Source of the DNA: Hoeflea_A sp965228785
Lineage (GTDB): Bacteria > Pseudomonadota > Alphaproteobacteria > Rhizobiales > Rhizobiaceae
Length of the DNA: 64,000 nucleotides
Assembly: GCA_965228785.1 (NCBI GenBank)
Contig: CBDDIF010000001.1
Coordinates: forward strand, 3,782,001-3,846,000
Direction of reading: 5' to 3'
The notes beneath the pieces were generated by a model. The model did not search any database, was not told where the DNA came from, and saw only the letters and a list, made by a program, of their open reading frames with translations. A program made the translations under genes and the position numbers. Below are positions 1 through 9,048 of the stretch, one piece after another. The stretch's first letter is position 1. Every line of letters begins with the position of its first letter.

Positions 1-751
1 CACCATCGGTCTCACTGAAACCGATACGATTGGCAAAGACGGGAAACAGGGCAAAGCCACCTGATTCGACTGCCCCGAACACGAAGACCGCTGCTGTCGC
101 CGTTGGTACGAGAACGACGAATTTGAGGAAGGGGCCGCTCGGTCGATTGACGATCACCGGACTTTCTCGGCGGGCGAGGAAGGTCGGAATGGAGGCGGCG
201 AGGATGATTATGGCGCCGACTGCGAAAGGCAGGATCCCGTCACTGCCGAGGACCGAGAACAACAGCGGGCCGGCCGCGAATCCAAGCGACAGCACCGTAG
301 CGTAAACGCCGAGGATTAGGCCGCGGCGGGAGGGGGGCGCTGTCGCATTGATCCAGAACTCCGAGAGAATGAACAACACAGTGACAGCGCCGTGGAAGGT
401 CACCCGTAGCGGAAACCAAACCCAGAAATGCGGCGCAAAGTAAAATCCGATAGCCGAGGCCGCGGCGATGACAACGGCGACCAGCATGGTATCGGCGACA
501 CCGAAGCGCTGCGCGAACGGAGTGCAAAAGGGCGCAACGGCAATCGAAGCGAGGCCGGCCATGGCCGAATTGAGGCCGATCATCGTTGCCGAGACGCCAT
601 TCTTTTCGAGAACGATGCTCAGCAGAGGAAGACCGAGACCCAATGCAATGCCGACCGCGCTAATGGCCGCAATGGCCGCGGAGATCGACAGCCAATGAAT
701 CGCTTCATCCGGCCGAGAACCGGTCGACGCCGGTTGCGTCTGCGTGTCCAT
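1..751 (-). CDS. MFS transporter, partial (C-terminus beyond window)
   Basis: The reverse strand reads openly from an ATG at 751 to the left edge, so only about the first 250 residues are present. The product begins MDTQTQPAST and then alternates hydrophobic helices with short polar loops. The second helix pair is followed by a basic motif (PPSRRG) after a conserved helix, as in the loop of major facilitator proteins of the YcaD / sugar-efflux type. About seven membrane segments are visible. The substrate cannot be read. It starts 8 bp after the stop of the NUDIX gene and is probably the distal gene of that transcript. Confidence 0.8.
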   Translation of the reverse strand, partial: MDTQTQPASTGSRPDEAIHWLSISAAIAAISAVGIALGLGLPLLSIVLEKNGVSATMIGLNSAMAGLASIAVAPFCTPFAQRFGVADTMLVAVVIAAASAIGFYFAPHFWVWFPLRVTFHGAVTVLFILSEFWINATAPPSRRGLILGVYATVLSLGFAAGPLLFSVLGSDGILPFAVGAIIILAASIPTFLARRESPVIVNRPSGPFLKFVVLVPTATAAVFVFGAVESGGFALFPVFANRIGFSETDG

Positions 752-759
752 CCCGCCCC

Positions 760-1500
760 CTACAAGATTTCGCGCGTAAAACGTCCGTATCGAGCGTGAT
801 AGAAAGGTACCGGTCGACCAAATGGAAGGGAAGCGTCGTTTTCCAGTTCCGCACTGAGGTCGGCAATGACAGCCTGGGTGATGCGCGGCATGGGTTGGGC
901 TCCCATTTCCGAGAAAGGCACCCATCTGACATCGAGCAATTCGTTGCTGGCTTCCGCTTCGGTTTCGCCAACTTCATCGCGAAAGCAGGCAAAGAACCGG
1001 GTGTCGAAACGCCGGTTTTGCCGAGGTGGCGTTGTTGCTCTGGCAACAAAGCGCAGTGGCGACAGTCGGGGAGCCAGTCCACGTTCCCCGAAAGCGCGCC
1101 AGGCAGGCTGCGGATTTGATCGGCCGTCTGATGCGATAAAGATACCGACCTCTTCATGAGTTTCGCGAACGGCGGCAATTGCCAATGCCCGGGCGCGATA
1201 TATTGTCGCCGGATTGGCCATCTTTTGCATCAGCTTTTCGACAACGGCCGGATGCAATTCGTCGGCAACCGGAACGCGGCCATCGTTTCGGTCGCGTCGG
1301 CCGCCGGGAAACACATATGTATCCGGCATGAAAGCATGGGCCTGATGACGTTTGCCCATGAGCACAGACGGTTCCGGTCCTGATCGGTCGATGAGAATCA
1401 GCGTCGCGGCATCGCGCGGTCGCAGCAATGGATGAAGCTTCCGGCGGGGATCCGGTCCACCTTCCATTGCATCCGGATTGATCGCGTCGCGTCTGCTCAT
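760..1500 (-). CDS. NUDIX hydrolase
   Basis: The protein (246 aa) carries a split Nudix box: a FPGGRRD segment near residue 60 and, after an insertion, RETHEEVGI near residue 110, the catalytic metal-binding helix. This spaced form is typical of the long NUDIX proteins related to coenzyme-A or nucleoside-diphosphate pyrophosphatases (NUDT19-like), which cleave X-linked diphosphates. I chose the ATG at 1500, preceded by an AAGG stretch; a GTG at 1524 in the same frame would add eight residues. It lies between a DUF983 membrane protein and an MFS gene on the same strand. The substrate is unknown. Confidence 0.85.
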   Translation of the reverse strand: MSRRDAINPDAMEGGPDPRRKLHPLLRPRDAATLILIDRSGPEPSVLMGKRHQAHAFMPDTYVFPGGRRDRNDGRVPVADELHPAVVEKLMQKMANPATIYRARALAIAAVRETHEEVGIFIASDGRSNPQPAWRAFGERGLAPRLSPLRFVARATTPPRQNRRFDTRFFACFRDEVGETEAEASNELLDVRWVPFSEMGAQPMPRITQAVIADLSAELENDASLPFGRPVPFYHARYGRFTREIL

Positions 1501-1565
1501 GCCTGCCCTTGTTCCCAGCGGCACCCGGTCAGTAGGTGCCGTGTGGGGATATCAATGTCGCTGCG

Positions 1566-2009
1566 TCAATCGCTTGCGACAATCTCGGCTTCGCCTTCCT
1601 GGCCGCCGAAACCATGCATATAGTTGGCCCATTGCAGACCGATTACGGCGCCCTTGGTCGGCTGCATTGCGACGAGAGTCAACAGCACAGTGATGGGTGC
1701 CCAAATGGACAGATGTTGCCAGCTGTTGAGGAGCATGATCCCTTCCAGCAGCAAGTATGCTCCGACCACGACATGACCGACAACGAAGATCACAAGATAG
1801 GGCGGCAGATCGTCGGCTCGCTGGTGATGCATTTCCTCATTGCAGTGGGAACAGGTATCGACCGGCTTGAGAAACGACCGAAACAGCCGGCCTTCTCCAC
1901 AATGCGGGCAGCGACCGGACCAGCCGCGTTTAATGGCGTTCCAAACGTCTCTGCTTGGGCGCCGCGAGGCTGCTTGAGCCGGGAAGGTCTCGGATTCGGT
2001 CATGGTCAA
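1566..2009 (-). CDS. DUF983 family membrane protein
   Basis: A 147-residue protein with an N-terminal zinc-ribbon-like region (CPHCGEG near residue 35 and CSHC near residue 53), followed by two hydrophobic segments (about residues 70-90 and 100-118). This is the layout of the DUF983 family, widespread in alphaproteobacteria and of unknown function. Its ATG overlaps the stop of rnr by 4 bp (ATGA), so the two are translationally coupled in the topA-rnr run. In alphaproteobacteria a DUF983 gene often sits with rnr and a NUDIX gene, as here. Confidence 0.85.
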   Translation of the reverse strand: MTMTESETFPAQAASRRPSRDVWNAIKRGWSGRCPHCGEGRLFRSFLKPVDTCSHCNEEMHHQRADDLPPYLVIFVVGHVVVGAYLLLEGIMLLNSWQHLSIWAPITVLLTLVAMQPTKGAVIGLQWANYMHGFGGQEGEAEIVASD

Positions 2010-4279
2010 AATCCTCTGCGCTTTCTGGAGCGCCTGTTGGGTGAGCCGCGTCCCGATTTGTGGAAGGAACGGGTGGCCGCAGGCAGTTTGCGGCCCTCGC
2101 TCAGCATCTCAAAACGGAGTGCACCGGCCAGCGGAAGAGCTTCCGCAAGCCGAACGGTCACGGGATCACCAAGCCGGTAGCCTTTTCCGGTCTTTTCACC
2201 AACCAGCGTCCTGTGCGCGTCGTCGTAGATATAGTAGTCAAGTCCAAGCGTGGAAACCGGGACAAAGCCATCTGCGCCAAATTGCTGCAGGCTGACGAAC
2301 AAGCCGGCTTTGGTGACCCCGGATATCCGACCTTCAAACTCATCGCCGACGCGGTCTGCCAGGTGATGCGCGATCAACCGTTCGACGGTTTCACGCTCCG
2401 CGGCCATCGCCCGTCGCTCGAAGGTCGAAATCTCAGCGGCGATTTCCTCCAACGATTCCTCTTCATTTGGTGTCATGCCACCGTCGCCGAGCCCAAGCGC
2501 TCCGATCAACGCCCTGTGGACCAGGAGGTCGGCATAGCGGCGGATCGGTGAGGTGAAGTGCGCGTAGCGCATCAGATTGAGGCCAAAATGGCCAATGTTT
2601 TCAGGACTGTAGACCGCCTGGCTTTGCGATCGCAGAACCATTTCGCTGACAATCGTCTCGTGAGGCTTATCCTTTGATTTGGCAAGAACGCCGTTGAAGC
2701 TGTTGGCGCGCAGCTGACCACCGCGGGCCAGTGGGATGTTCAACGTCTTGAGGAAATCACGAAGGGCCTCTTGCTTGGCAAGCGACGGAGCATCGTGGAC
2801 GCGGTAAACCAGGGCCTGCCGCTTTCCTTCAAGGGTTTCCGCCGCGGCCACATTGGCCTGAATCATGAATTCCTCGATCAACCGATGGGCTTCCAGCCGG
2901 TCCGGTACGATGACGGTGTCGACGCTGCCGTCTTCCCTGAGTTTCAGTTTTCGTTCCGGAAGATCCAGATCGAGGGGCTGGCGGCGGTCGCGACCGCGCG
3001 ACAGGATGCCGTAGGCCTGCCAAAGCGGCTTCAGAACCTGTTCTGCCAGAGGCTCAGTGCGATCGTCGGGATTGCCATCGAAGGCAGACTGAGCCTGCTC
3101 GTAGGACAATCCGGCTGCGCTCTTCATCATCACACGATGGATGGTGTGGCCGATCTTGCGACCTTCGGCCGAGAACCGCATGCGGACGGCGAGGGCAGGG
3201 CGTTCAACCGCTTCCTTGAGGGAGCAAAGGTCGTTGGAGATGCGCTCCGGCAGCATTGGAACCACGCGATCGGGGAAATACACCGAATTTCCGCGTTTCA
3301 ACGCGTCCTTGTCCAGCGCCGATCCCGATCGCACATAGTGAGCGACGTCGGCAATGGCCACATAGGCGATGACACCTCCGGCGTTTTCCGGGTTGTCGTC
3401 CGGTTCGGCATAGACCGCATCGTCGTGGTCCTTGGCATCAGCCGGGTCGATGGTAATCAGGGGCAGGTCTCGCCAGTCTTCGCGCTTGCCCAGCGTGATC
3501 GGCTTTGCAGCATTCGCTTCTGCCAGCGCTTTTTCAGAGAACCGGACGGGAATGCCGTGGGCATGAATGGCGATCGTCGATATTGCCTTCTCGCTGGCAA
3601 CCGAACCGATGACGGAAGCAATCTTGCCGCTGGGCATCCCGTAGCGGCCGGAGCGACTGACATCGACCTCGACCAGGTCGCCGTCTTCCGCATCGGCGAC
3701 GTGATCCGGGTCGATGACAAGTTCCTTGCCGCGACGTTCGATCGGTTCGATGCGGCCACCGCCACCCGGTGTTGCCCGAAAGACGCCGAGTGTGGCGCCA
3801 TGACTGCGGTCGAGCACCTTCATGATCCGGCCGGAATAGGGCGGACCTGCGGGGGTTTCCGTTGGGAAAATGCGAGCCAGAACGCGGTTGCCGATACCGG
3901 CGACCGGTCCGCGCTTTCGTCCGCTGGATTGCTTGCTCTGGCTGATCAGTACGGCCGGTGCCACGCTTCCGTCGTCCGGCCATTCAGCTGGCCGGCCAAT
4001 CAGTGCTCCGCCATCCTCCCGGGAGGTAATGTCCAGCACGGTTACCGGAGGCAGAGACCCCGGGCGCACAAGACGCTTTCGCCGGCGCTCAAGCAGGCCC
4101 TCGTCTTCGAGTTCGCGCAGCAATTGCTTTAGCGCAACCCGATCATCGCCGCGCACGGCAAAGGCCTTGGCTATGTCGCGCTTGCTGCTGCGCGTCGGAT
4201 GTTCGGCGATGAACCGCAGCAGGGTTTCGCGGTCCGGCAAGTCTGCCTTTCCAGCCTTTCCCCCGCGATTTCTGAGCAA
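2006..4279 (-). CDS. rnr: Ribonuclease R
   Basis: A 757-residue 3'-5' exoribonuclease that degrades structured RNA in the cytoplasm. An N-terminal winged-helix region (about 15-60) is followed by OB/cold-shock domains, the RNB catalytic domain (acidic metal ligands in ITIDPADAKDHDDA near residue 270), a conserved region with YAHFTSPIRRYADL near residue 570, and a C-terminal S1 domain from about 640. The tail is basic (RRSRKRRGF), as usual for RNase R. The first in-frame start is a TTG at 4279, directly after the topA stop with no strong Shine-Dalgarno site, so the N-terminus is less certain than the rest. Confidence 0.95.
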   Translation of the reverse strand: MLRNRGGKAGKADLPDRETLLRFIAEHPTRSSKRDIAKAFAVRGDDRVALKQLLRELEDEGLLERRRKRLVRPGSLPPVTVLDITSREDGGALIGRPAEWPDDGSVAPAVLISQSKQSSGRKRGPVAGIGNRVLARIFPTETPAGPPYSGRIMKVLDRSHGATLGVFRATPGGGGRIEPIERRGKELVIDPDHVADAEDGDLVEVDVSRSGRYGMPSGKIASVIGSVASEKAISTIAIHAHGIPVRFSEKALAEANAAKPITLGKREDWRDLPLITIDPADAKDHDDAVYAEPDDNPENAGGVIAYVAIADVAHYVRSGSALDKDALKRGNSVYFPDRVVPMLPERISNDLCSLKEAVERPALAVRMRFSAEGRKIGHTIHRVMMKSAAGLSYEQAQSAFDGNPDDRTEPLAEQVLKPLWQAYGILSRGRDRRQPLDLDLPERKLKLREDGSVDTVIVPDRLEAHRLIEEFMIQANVAAAETLEGKRQALVYRVHDAPSLAKQEALRDFLKTLNIPLARGGQLRANSFNGVLAKSKDKPHETIVSEMVLRSQSQAVYSPENIGHFGLNLMRYAHFTSPIRRYADLLVHRALIGALGLGDGGMTPNEEESLEEIAAEISTFERRAMAAERETVERLIAHHLADRVGDEFEGRISGVTKAGLFVSLQQFGADGFVPVSTLGLDYYIYDDAHRTLVGEKTGKGYRLGDPVTVRLAEALPLAGALRFEMLSEGRKLPAATRSFHKSGRGSPNRRSRKRRGF

Positions 4280-4280
4280 C

Positions 4281-6911
4281 TTAATCTTCGGCCTTCACGG
4301 CCTTGGCGGATTTTGCCTTGCCGTTTGACTTTGCCTTGCTGGTTGACTTGGTCGCCGTCTTCTTACGCGTTGTTTTGGCGCGTTTCTTGCCGCCTTTGGC
4401 AGCTTTTTCGGCGATCAGCTCCAGCGCTCTCTCCACGGTGATCGATTGCGGATCGGCGTCCTTCGGCAAGGTTGCGTTGACCCGGCCCCAGTTCACATAG
4501 GGCCCGTAGCGGCCGTCCCGAACGGTGATGGCGCCACCGTCTGGATGTTCCCCGAGTTCCTTCAGCGCTGCTGGTTTACCACGCCGCCCCCGCGGATTGG
4601 CCATACGCTCGGCAAGCAGAGATACGGCTCGGTTCAGGCCAACGGAGAAAACGTCTTCGATGGTTTCCAGATTGGCATAGTTGCCATCGTGGAGAAGAAA
4701 CGGGCCGTAGCGACCGAGACCTGCCGATATCATCTTGCCGGACTCGGGATGGGCTCCAACGTCACGGGGCAGAGACAACAGGGCCAATGCCTTTTCGTGG
4801 TCGATGTCCTCCGGCTTCCAGGTCTTCGGAAGGCTGGACCGCTTTGCTTCCTTGCCTTCGCCACGTTGCACATAGGGTCCGAAGCGGCCTGTTCTGAGCG
4901 AGATCTCTTCGCCGGTCAGCGGATCCTTGCCGAGTTCCTGCGGCTCGTTGGATGCCGCGCCACTGTCGGAGGCTGCGTCGGCCGAAAGCTGACGGGTAAA
5001 GCCGCAATCCGGATAGTTCGAACAGCCGACAAATGCGCCGTATCGGCTGAGTTTCAAGGACAGCTTGCCGGTTCCACATTTCGGACAGATGCGGGGATCG
5101 CTTCCATCTTCGCGCGGCGGGAAGACCAGCGGTGCCAGCTCTTCGTTGAGGGCATCCAGAACATTGCTGACCCGCAGTTCCTTCGTGCCTTCCAGGTGGC
5201 GCATGAACTCTGTCCAGAAGTCGCGCAGCACGTCCTTCCATCTCAGCTCACCGGCGGAAATCCGGTCGAGTTTCTCTTCGAGGCCGGCGGTGAAGTCATA
5301 TTCCACGTAGCGTTCGAAGAAATTCTCGAGGAAGGCGGTGACCAGTCGTCCTTTGGCTTCCGGGATCAGTTTGCGCTTTTCGATGGTGACATATTCGCGG
5401 TCACGAAGGGTGGCCAGCGTTGCCGCATAGGTCGATGGACGACCGATGCCAAGTTCTTCCATCTTCTTGATCAGCGTCGCTTCGGAATAGCGCGGCGGCG
5501 GCTCGGTGAAGTGCTGGGTGGCGTCGATCCGCTCGCGTTCGAGATCTTCATTGGCGTTGATGGGCGGAAGCCGTTTTGCATCGTCCGCATCGTCAGCCTG
5601 CTCGCCATCTTCTTTCTGTTCGGTATAGGCAGCGATAAATCCATCGAAGCGAACGACCGATCCAGTTGCGCGCAGCCCAGCATAATGCGGGCCGTTGTGG
5701 GCCGAAATCTCGGCTGTCGTGCGCTCGATCTCGGCTGACGCCATCTGGCTTGCGATGGCTCGCTTCCAGACAAGGTCGTAAAGCTTGAACTGGTCGGCAT
5801 CGAGGAATTTCTTCATCGATTCCGGTGTGCGCCGAAAATCGGTCGGGCGAATGGCTTCGTGCGCCTCTTGGGCGTTCTTGGCCTTGGTGGAGTAGTGGCG
5901 CGGCTTTTCCGGCCGGTAGCGATCGCCAAATTGCTCAGCAATGGCGATGCGCGCTCCATCGATGGCCTCGACTGCCATCTGAACGCCATCGGTTCGCATA
6001 TAGGTGATAAGACCCGCGGTCTCTCCGCCGATATCGACGCCCTCGTAGAGACGCTGGGCAACCTGCATGGTTCGCGAAGCATTGAAACCGAGTTTTGACG
6101 AGGCCGCCTGCTGCAGGGTCGATGTGGTGAAGGGCGGCGATGGGTGGCGCCGCGTGGGCTTGGCCTCGACGCTGTCGACCACATACAGGGCGCCGTCCAG
6201 CATCGTCTTGATCTCGTTTGCCTGATCGGCATTGGAAATCGACAGTTTCTGCAGCTTATGGCCGTTGGCGCTAACAAGGCGCGCACTGAACTCGTCGCCT
6301 CGGGGCGTCTTGAGATTGGCCAGAATCTGCCAGTATTCTTCGGAAATGAACCGCTCGATTTCGGCTTCGCGATCGCAGACGAGGCGCAAAGCCACCGATT
6401 GCACGCGGCCGGCGGAGCGAGCCCCTGGCAGCTTGCGCCAGAGCACCGGGGAGAGGTTGAAGCCGACCAGGTAATCAAGCGCGCGGCGAGCGAGGTAGGC
6501 TTCGACCAGCGGGCCGTCGATGTCGCGCGGGTGGGCCATAGCCTCCAGCACGGCTTTCTTGGTGATGGCGTTGAAGACCACGCGCTTGACCGGCTTGTCA
6601 CCGAGCACGCCGCGCTTGGCGCGAAGCACCTCGAGCACGTGCCACGAGATCGCTTCACCCTCACGATCGGGGTCAGTAGCCAGAATCAGCCCGTCGGAGG
6701 ATTTCACCGCGTCGGAGATTTCTTTCAGACGCTTGTTTGAGGCAGTATCGACCTGCCAGCTCATGTCGAAATCTTCGTCGGGCCTGACTGAACCGTCTTT
6801 CGCAGGCAGATCACGGACGTGGCCAAAGGAGGCCAGCACCTTGTATCCGGATCCCAGATACTTGTTTATGGTCTTTGCTTTTGCAGGGGACTCAACGACG
6901 ACGACGTTCAT
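4281..6911 (-). CDS. topA: DNA topoisomerase I
   Basis: Type IA topoisomerase (876 aa) that relaxes negative supercoils. The Toprim domain starts MNVVVVESPAKAKT and holds the acidic triad ATDPDREGEA near residue 80. The nucleophilic tyrosine is Tyr304 in GLITYMRTDG. One C4 zinc ribbon (CPKC...C...C, about 600-630) is followed by three zinc-less GRYGPY-type repeats and a Lys/Ala-rich tail, the usual alphaproteobacterial C-terminus. I chose the ATG at 6911 because the family begins at this Met; an ATG at 6929 would add six unconserved residues. A 244 bp gap to dprA suggests a promoter of its own. Confidence 0.97.
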   Translation of the reverse strand: MNVVVVESPAKAKTINKYLGSGYKVLASFGHVRDLPAKDGSVRPDEDFDMSWQVDTASNKRLKEISDAVKSSDGLILATDPDREGEAISWHVLEVLRAKRGVLGDKPVKRVVFNAITKKAVLEAMAHPRDIDGPLVEAYLARRALDYLVGFNLSPVLWRKLPGARSAGRVQSVALRLVCDREAEIERFISEEYWQILANLKTPRGDEFSARLVSANGHKLQKLSISNADQANEIKTMLDGALYVVDSVEAKPTRRHPSPPFTTSTLQQAASSKLGFNASRTMQVAQRLYEGVDIGGETAGLITYMRTDGVQMAVEAIDGARIAIAEQFGDRYRPEKPRHYSTKAKNAQEAHEAIRPTDFRRTPESMKKFLDADQFKLYDLVWKRAIASQMASAEIERTTAEISAHNGPHYAGLRATGSVVRFDGFIAAYTEQKEDGEQADDADDAKRLPPINANEDLERERIDATQHFTEPPPRYSEATLIKKMEELGIGRPSTYAATLATLRDREYVTIEKRKLIPEAKGRLVTAFLENFFERYVEYDFTAGLEEKLDRISAGELRWKDVLRDFWTEFMRHLEGTKELRVSNVLDALNEELAPLVFPPREDGSDPRICPKCGTGKLSLKLSRYGAFVGCSNYPDCGFTRQLSADAASDSGAASNEPQELGKDPLTGEEISLRTGRFGPYVQRGEGKEAKRSSLPKTWKPEDIDHEKALALLSLPRDVGAHPESGKMISAGLGRYGPFLLHDGNYANLETIEDVFSVGLNRAVSLLAERMANPRGRRGKPAALKELGEHPDGGAITVRDGRYGPYVNWGRVNATLPKDADPQSITVERALELIAEKAAKGGKKRAKTTRKKTATKSTSKAKSNGKAKSAKAVKAED

Positions 6912-7155
6912 ATAGTTACTCTGAATCAATCCTTCTGGGCAGCGATCCGAATCAACCTGGAGCCTAAAATGCGGCTTGGTCCGGGTCCGAAATGAACATC
7001 CATGACCGGTTGGTCAAGGGCTGCATTCGTTATTTTTACGGGCATTACAAGTTTGCAACACGTTCGTTTGGTACCATTCGCGCCTTAAAATATCCTGTAA
7101 ACAGGCGCCGGATGACGTCACATCCTCACATACTTTTCGATGCATTTGCGGAACT

Positions 7156-8307
7156 TCAGGATACCGCCGGCACGGAAACCAGGCCTCCGGGGTGTCGTTC
7201 GAGACGACCTGCGAGGTCCAACTCCAGTAAAACCAGATACACCTCCGACATCGGCAGGTTCGTATAACGCATGATCTCGTCGATTTCCACCGGGGTCGGT
7301 CCCAATGCATCAACAATGCGGGACCTGCTTGCGTCAGTGACTTCGGCTGGCAGCGGCGCTGGGTCAGGGACCGCCACTTCCGGGGCGTCGAAATTCAGCC
7401 TTGCCTGCGGCTCATTTGTTAATGGGGCGAGGGCCTCGAGGACATCAGCCGGTCCAGTCGTCAAAATCGCACCGTCCTTGATCAGGTTGTTGGTTCCGCG
7501 GGCGCGCGGATCGAGCGGAGAGCCGGGAACGGCAAAAACCAGGCGACCGAGTTCACCGGCCAAACGGGCGGAGATCAGTGAACCGGACTTCTGAGCCGCT
7601 TCGATAACGACCAGTCCGAGCCCGATGCCCGCAACGATCCGATTGCGACGCGGAAAATCCCGCGCTCGCGGTTCCCAGCCGAACGGCATTTCACTGACCG
7701 CCGCGCCCCGTTCCACCAATTCGTCCAGAAGCGGAATGTTTTGCGGCGGATAGGGACGATCGAGCCCGCCAGCAAGCACTGCAATTGTGCCGGTAGCCAG
7801 GGATGCTCGATGGGCTTCCGCATCGATCCCGCGAGCCAGGCCGGACGTCACCGAATATCCTGCCTTGCCAACGCCGTTTGCCATGCCCCGTGCCATCTGC
7901 AATCCGGTTATCGACGCGTTGCGGGAGCCTACAATGGAGACAGACGGGCTTGAGAGCACCTCCATCTGCCCGCGCACTGCGAGAAGTGGTGGTGCGCCTT
8001 CAGACCAACGCAGGGCGCTGGGATAGGTAGCTTCAGCCGAGGCAACAAACCGACAGCCAAGTTTATTGGCGTGCTCCCACTCGGCCTCAGCGCGATCCAT
8101 CGGGCAGATCCGCAATTGCCGGCCGGCTCCGCCGCGACGTGACAGATCGGGGAGTGCTTCCAGGGCGGATTCTGCTGATCCGAAGCGTTCAATCAGCTTG
8201 TGGAAAGTGACAGAGCCGACGTTTTCGCTGCGCGCCAGTCGCAACCAGGAAAGCTTCTGGTCATCCGTCAGGGTCCGGGTTGGAAGACCGTCGCCGGTCA
8301 CCGTCAT
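7156..8307 (-). CDS. dprA: DNA-processing protein DprA
   Basis: A 383-residue protein that loads RecA on incoming single-stranded DNA during transformation. The Rossmann-like core shows SIVGSRNASITG (about 125), SGLARGIDAEAHR (about 155), VLAGGLDRPYPPQN (about 178) and FPRRNRIVAG (about 218). A C-terminal winged-helix segment with the EIDEIMRYT element occupies roughly residues 315-375. The ATG overlaps the plsY stop (ATGA), so translation is probably coupled. The pyrBC-plsY-dprA order is common in Hyphomicrobiales. No other competence gene is in the window. Confidence 0.95.
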   Translation of the reverse strand: MTVTGDGLPTRTLTDDQKLSWLRLARSENVGSVTFHKLIERFGSAESALEALPDLSRRGGAGRQLRICPMDRAEAEWEHANKLGCRFVASAEATYPSALRWSEGAPPLLAVRGQMEVLSSPSVSIVGSRNASITGLQMARGMANGVGKAGYSVTSGLARGIDAEAHRASLATGTIAVLAGGLDRPYPPQNIPLLDELVERGAAVSEMPFGWEPRARDFPRRNRIVAGIGLGLVVIEAAQKSGSLISARLAGELGRLVFAVPGSPLDPRARGTNNLIKDGAILTTGPADVLEALAPLTNEPQARLNFDAPEVAVPDPAPLPAEVTDASRSRIVDALGPTPVEIDEIMRYTNLPMSEVYLVLLELDLAGRLERHPGGLVSVPAVS

Positions 8308-8918
8308 CCCTTTTCCCCGATGCGGCTTTCCTCCCCGGCAAGCAGCCTGCCGATGTTCTCCCGGTGCTTGACGATGATGATGGCACTCATAACCGTCAGC
8401 AGCTCTGCGACCTGGATATCGCCAAGCAAAAACAGCGCAACCGGTACGACGATCGCGGCAATCAGCGCGGCGAGGGAGGAGTAGCGGCTGACGAAGGCCG
8501 TCAGAAGCCAGACCACGCCAAAAATCAGAAAGCCGAGGGGCTGAAGTCCGAGGAGGACGCCGAGATAGGTGGCCACACCTTTGCCGCCCTTGAATTTCAA
8601 CCAGACAGGAAAGAGGTGACCGATAAAGGCACCAAAGCCGGCGATGACTGCGAGATCAGGGCCATAGAAGCTGCCGAGCAGAACAGCCACGGTTCCCTTG
8701 AGTGCGTCCAGGAGCAGAGTTGCGGCTGCCAGTCCCTTGTTGCCGGTGCGCAGCACATTGGTAGCGCCGATGTTGCCGGACCCGATACTGCGTACGTCAT
8801 CGAGCCCGGCCATGCGGGTCAGAAGCAACCCGAACGGAATGGATCCCAGAAGGTAGCCGACGACCAGGGCCAGCGAGTAGTAGGGCAGGCTTAGCTGCCA
8901 GCTGATCGGATCGGGCAC
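8304..8918 (-). CDS. plsY: Glycerol-3-phosphate 1-O-acyltransferase PlsY
   Basis: Inner-membrane enzyme that transfers the acyl group of acyl-phosphate to glycerol 3-phosphate, the first step of phospholipid synthesis. The three family motifs are present: GSIPFGLLLTR, GSGNIGATNVLRTGNKG and GHLFPVWLKFKGGKGVAT, set among about five hydrophobic segments. I chose a GTG at 8918 because AAGGGAACGCT precedes it and gives the usual length (204 aa). An ATG at 8963 has no ribosome-binding site and would add 15 unconserved residues. It follows the pyrimidine genes by 130 bp. Confidence 0.93.
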   Translation of the reverse strand: MPDPISWQLSLPYYSLALVVGYLLGSIPFGLLLTRMAGLDDVRSIGSGNIGATNVLRTGNKGLAAATLLLDALKGTVAVLLGSFYGPDLAVIAGFGAFIGHLFPVWLKFKGGKGVATYLGVLLGLQPLGFLIFGVVWLLTAFVSRYSSLAALIAAIVVPVALFLLGDIQVAELLTVMSAIIIVKHRENIGRLLAGEESRIGEKG

Positions 8919-9048
8919 AGCGTTCCCTTGCTTGTCTGTCTCACCACAACCGGTCGCTCCCATTTCGAGCGGACCGTCGATCGCGATACAATGCTGCGGT
9001 TTCTGTCACTATACAACCGGACCGGGAGTTCCGGAAACTCAACAGCCT

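Noticed and set aside
2771..5738. Long plus-strand open frames opposite rnr and topA (about 450 and 430 codons)
   Set aside because: They run exactly antisense to well-conserved genes, have no family pattern and arise from the GC-rich third-position bias.
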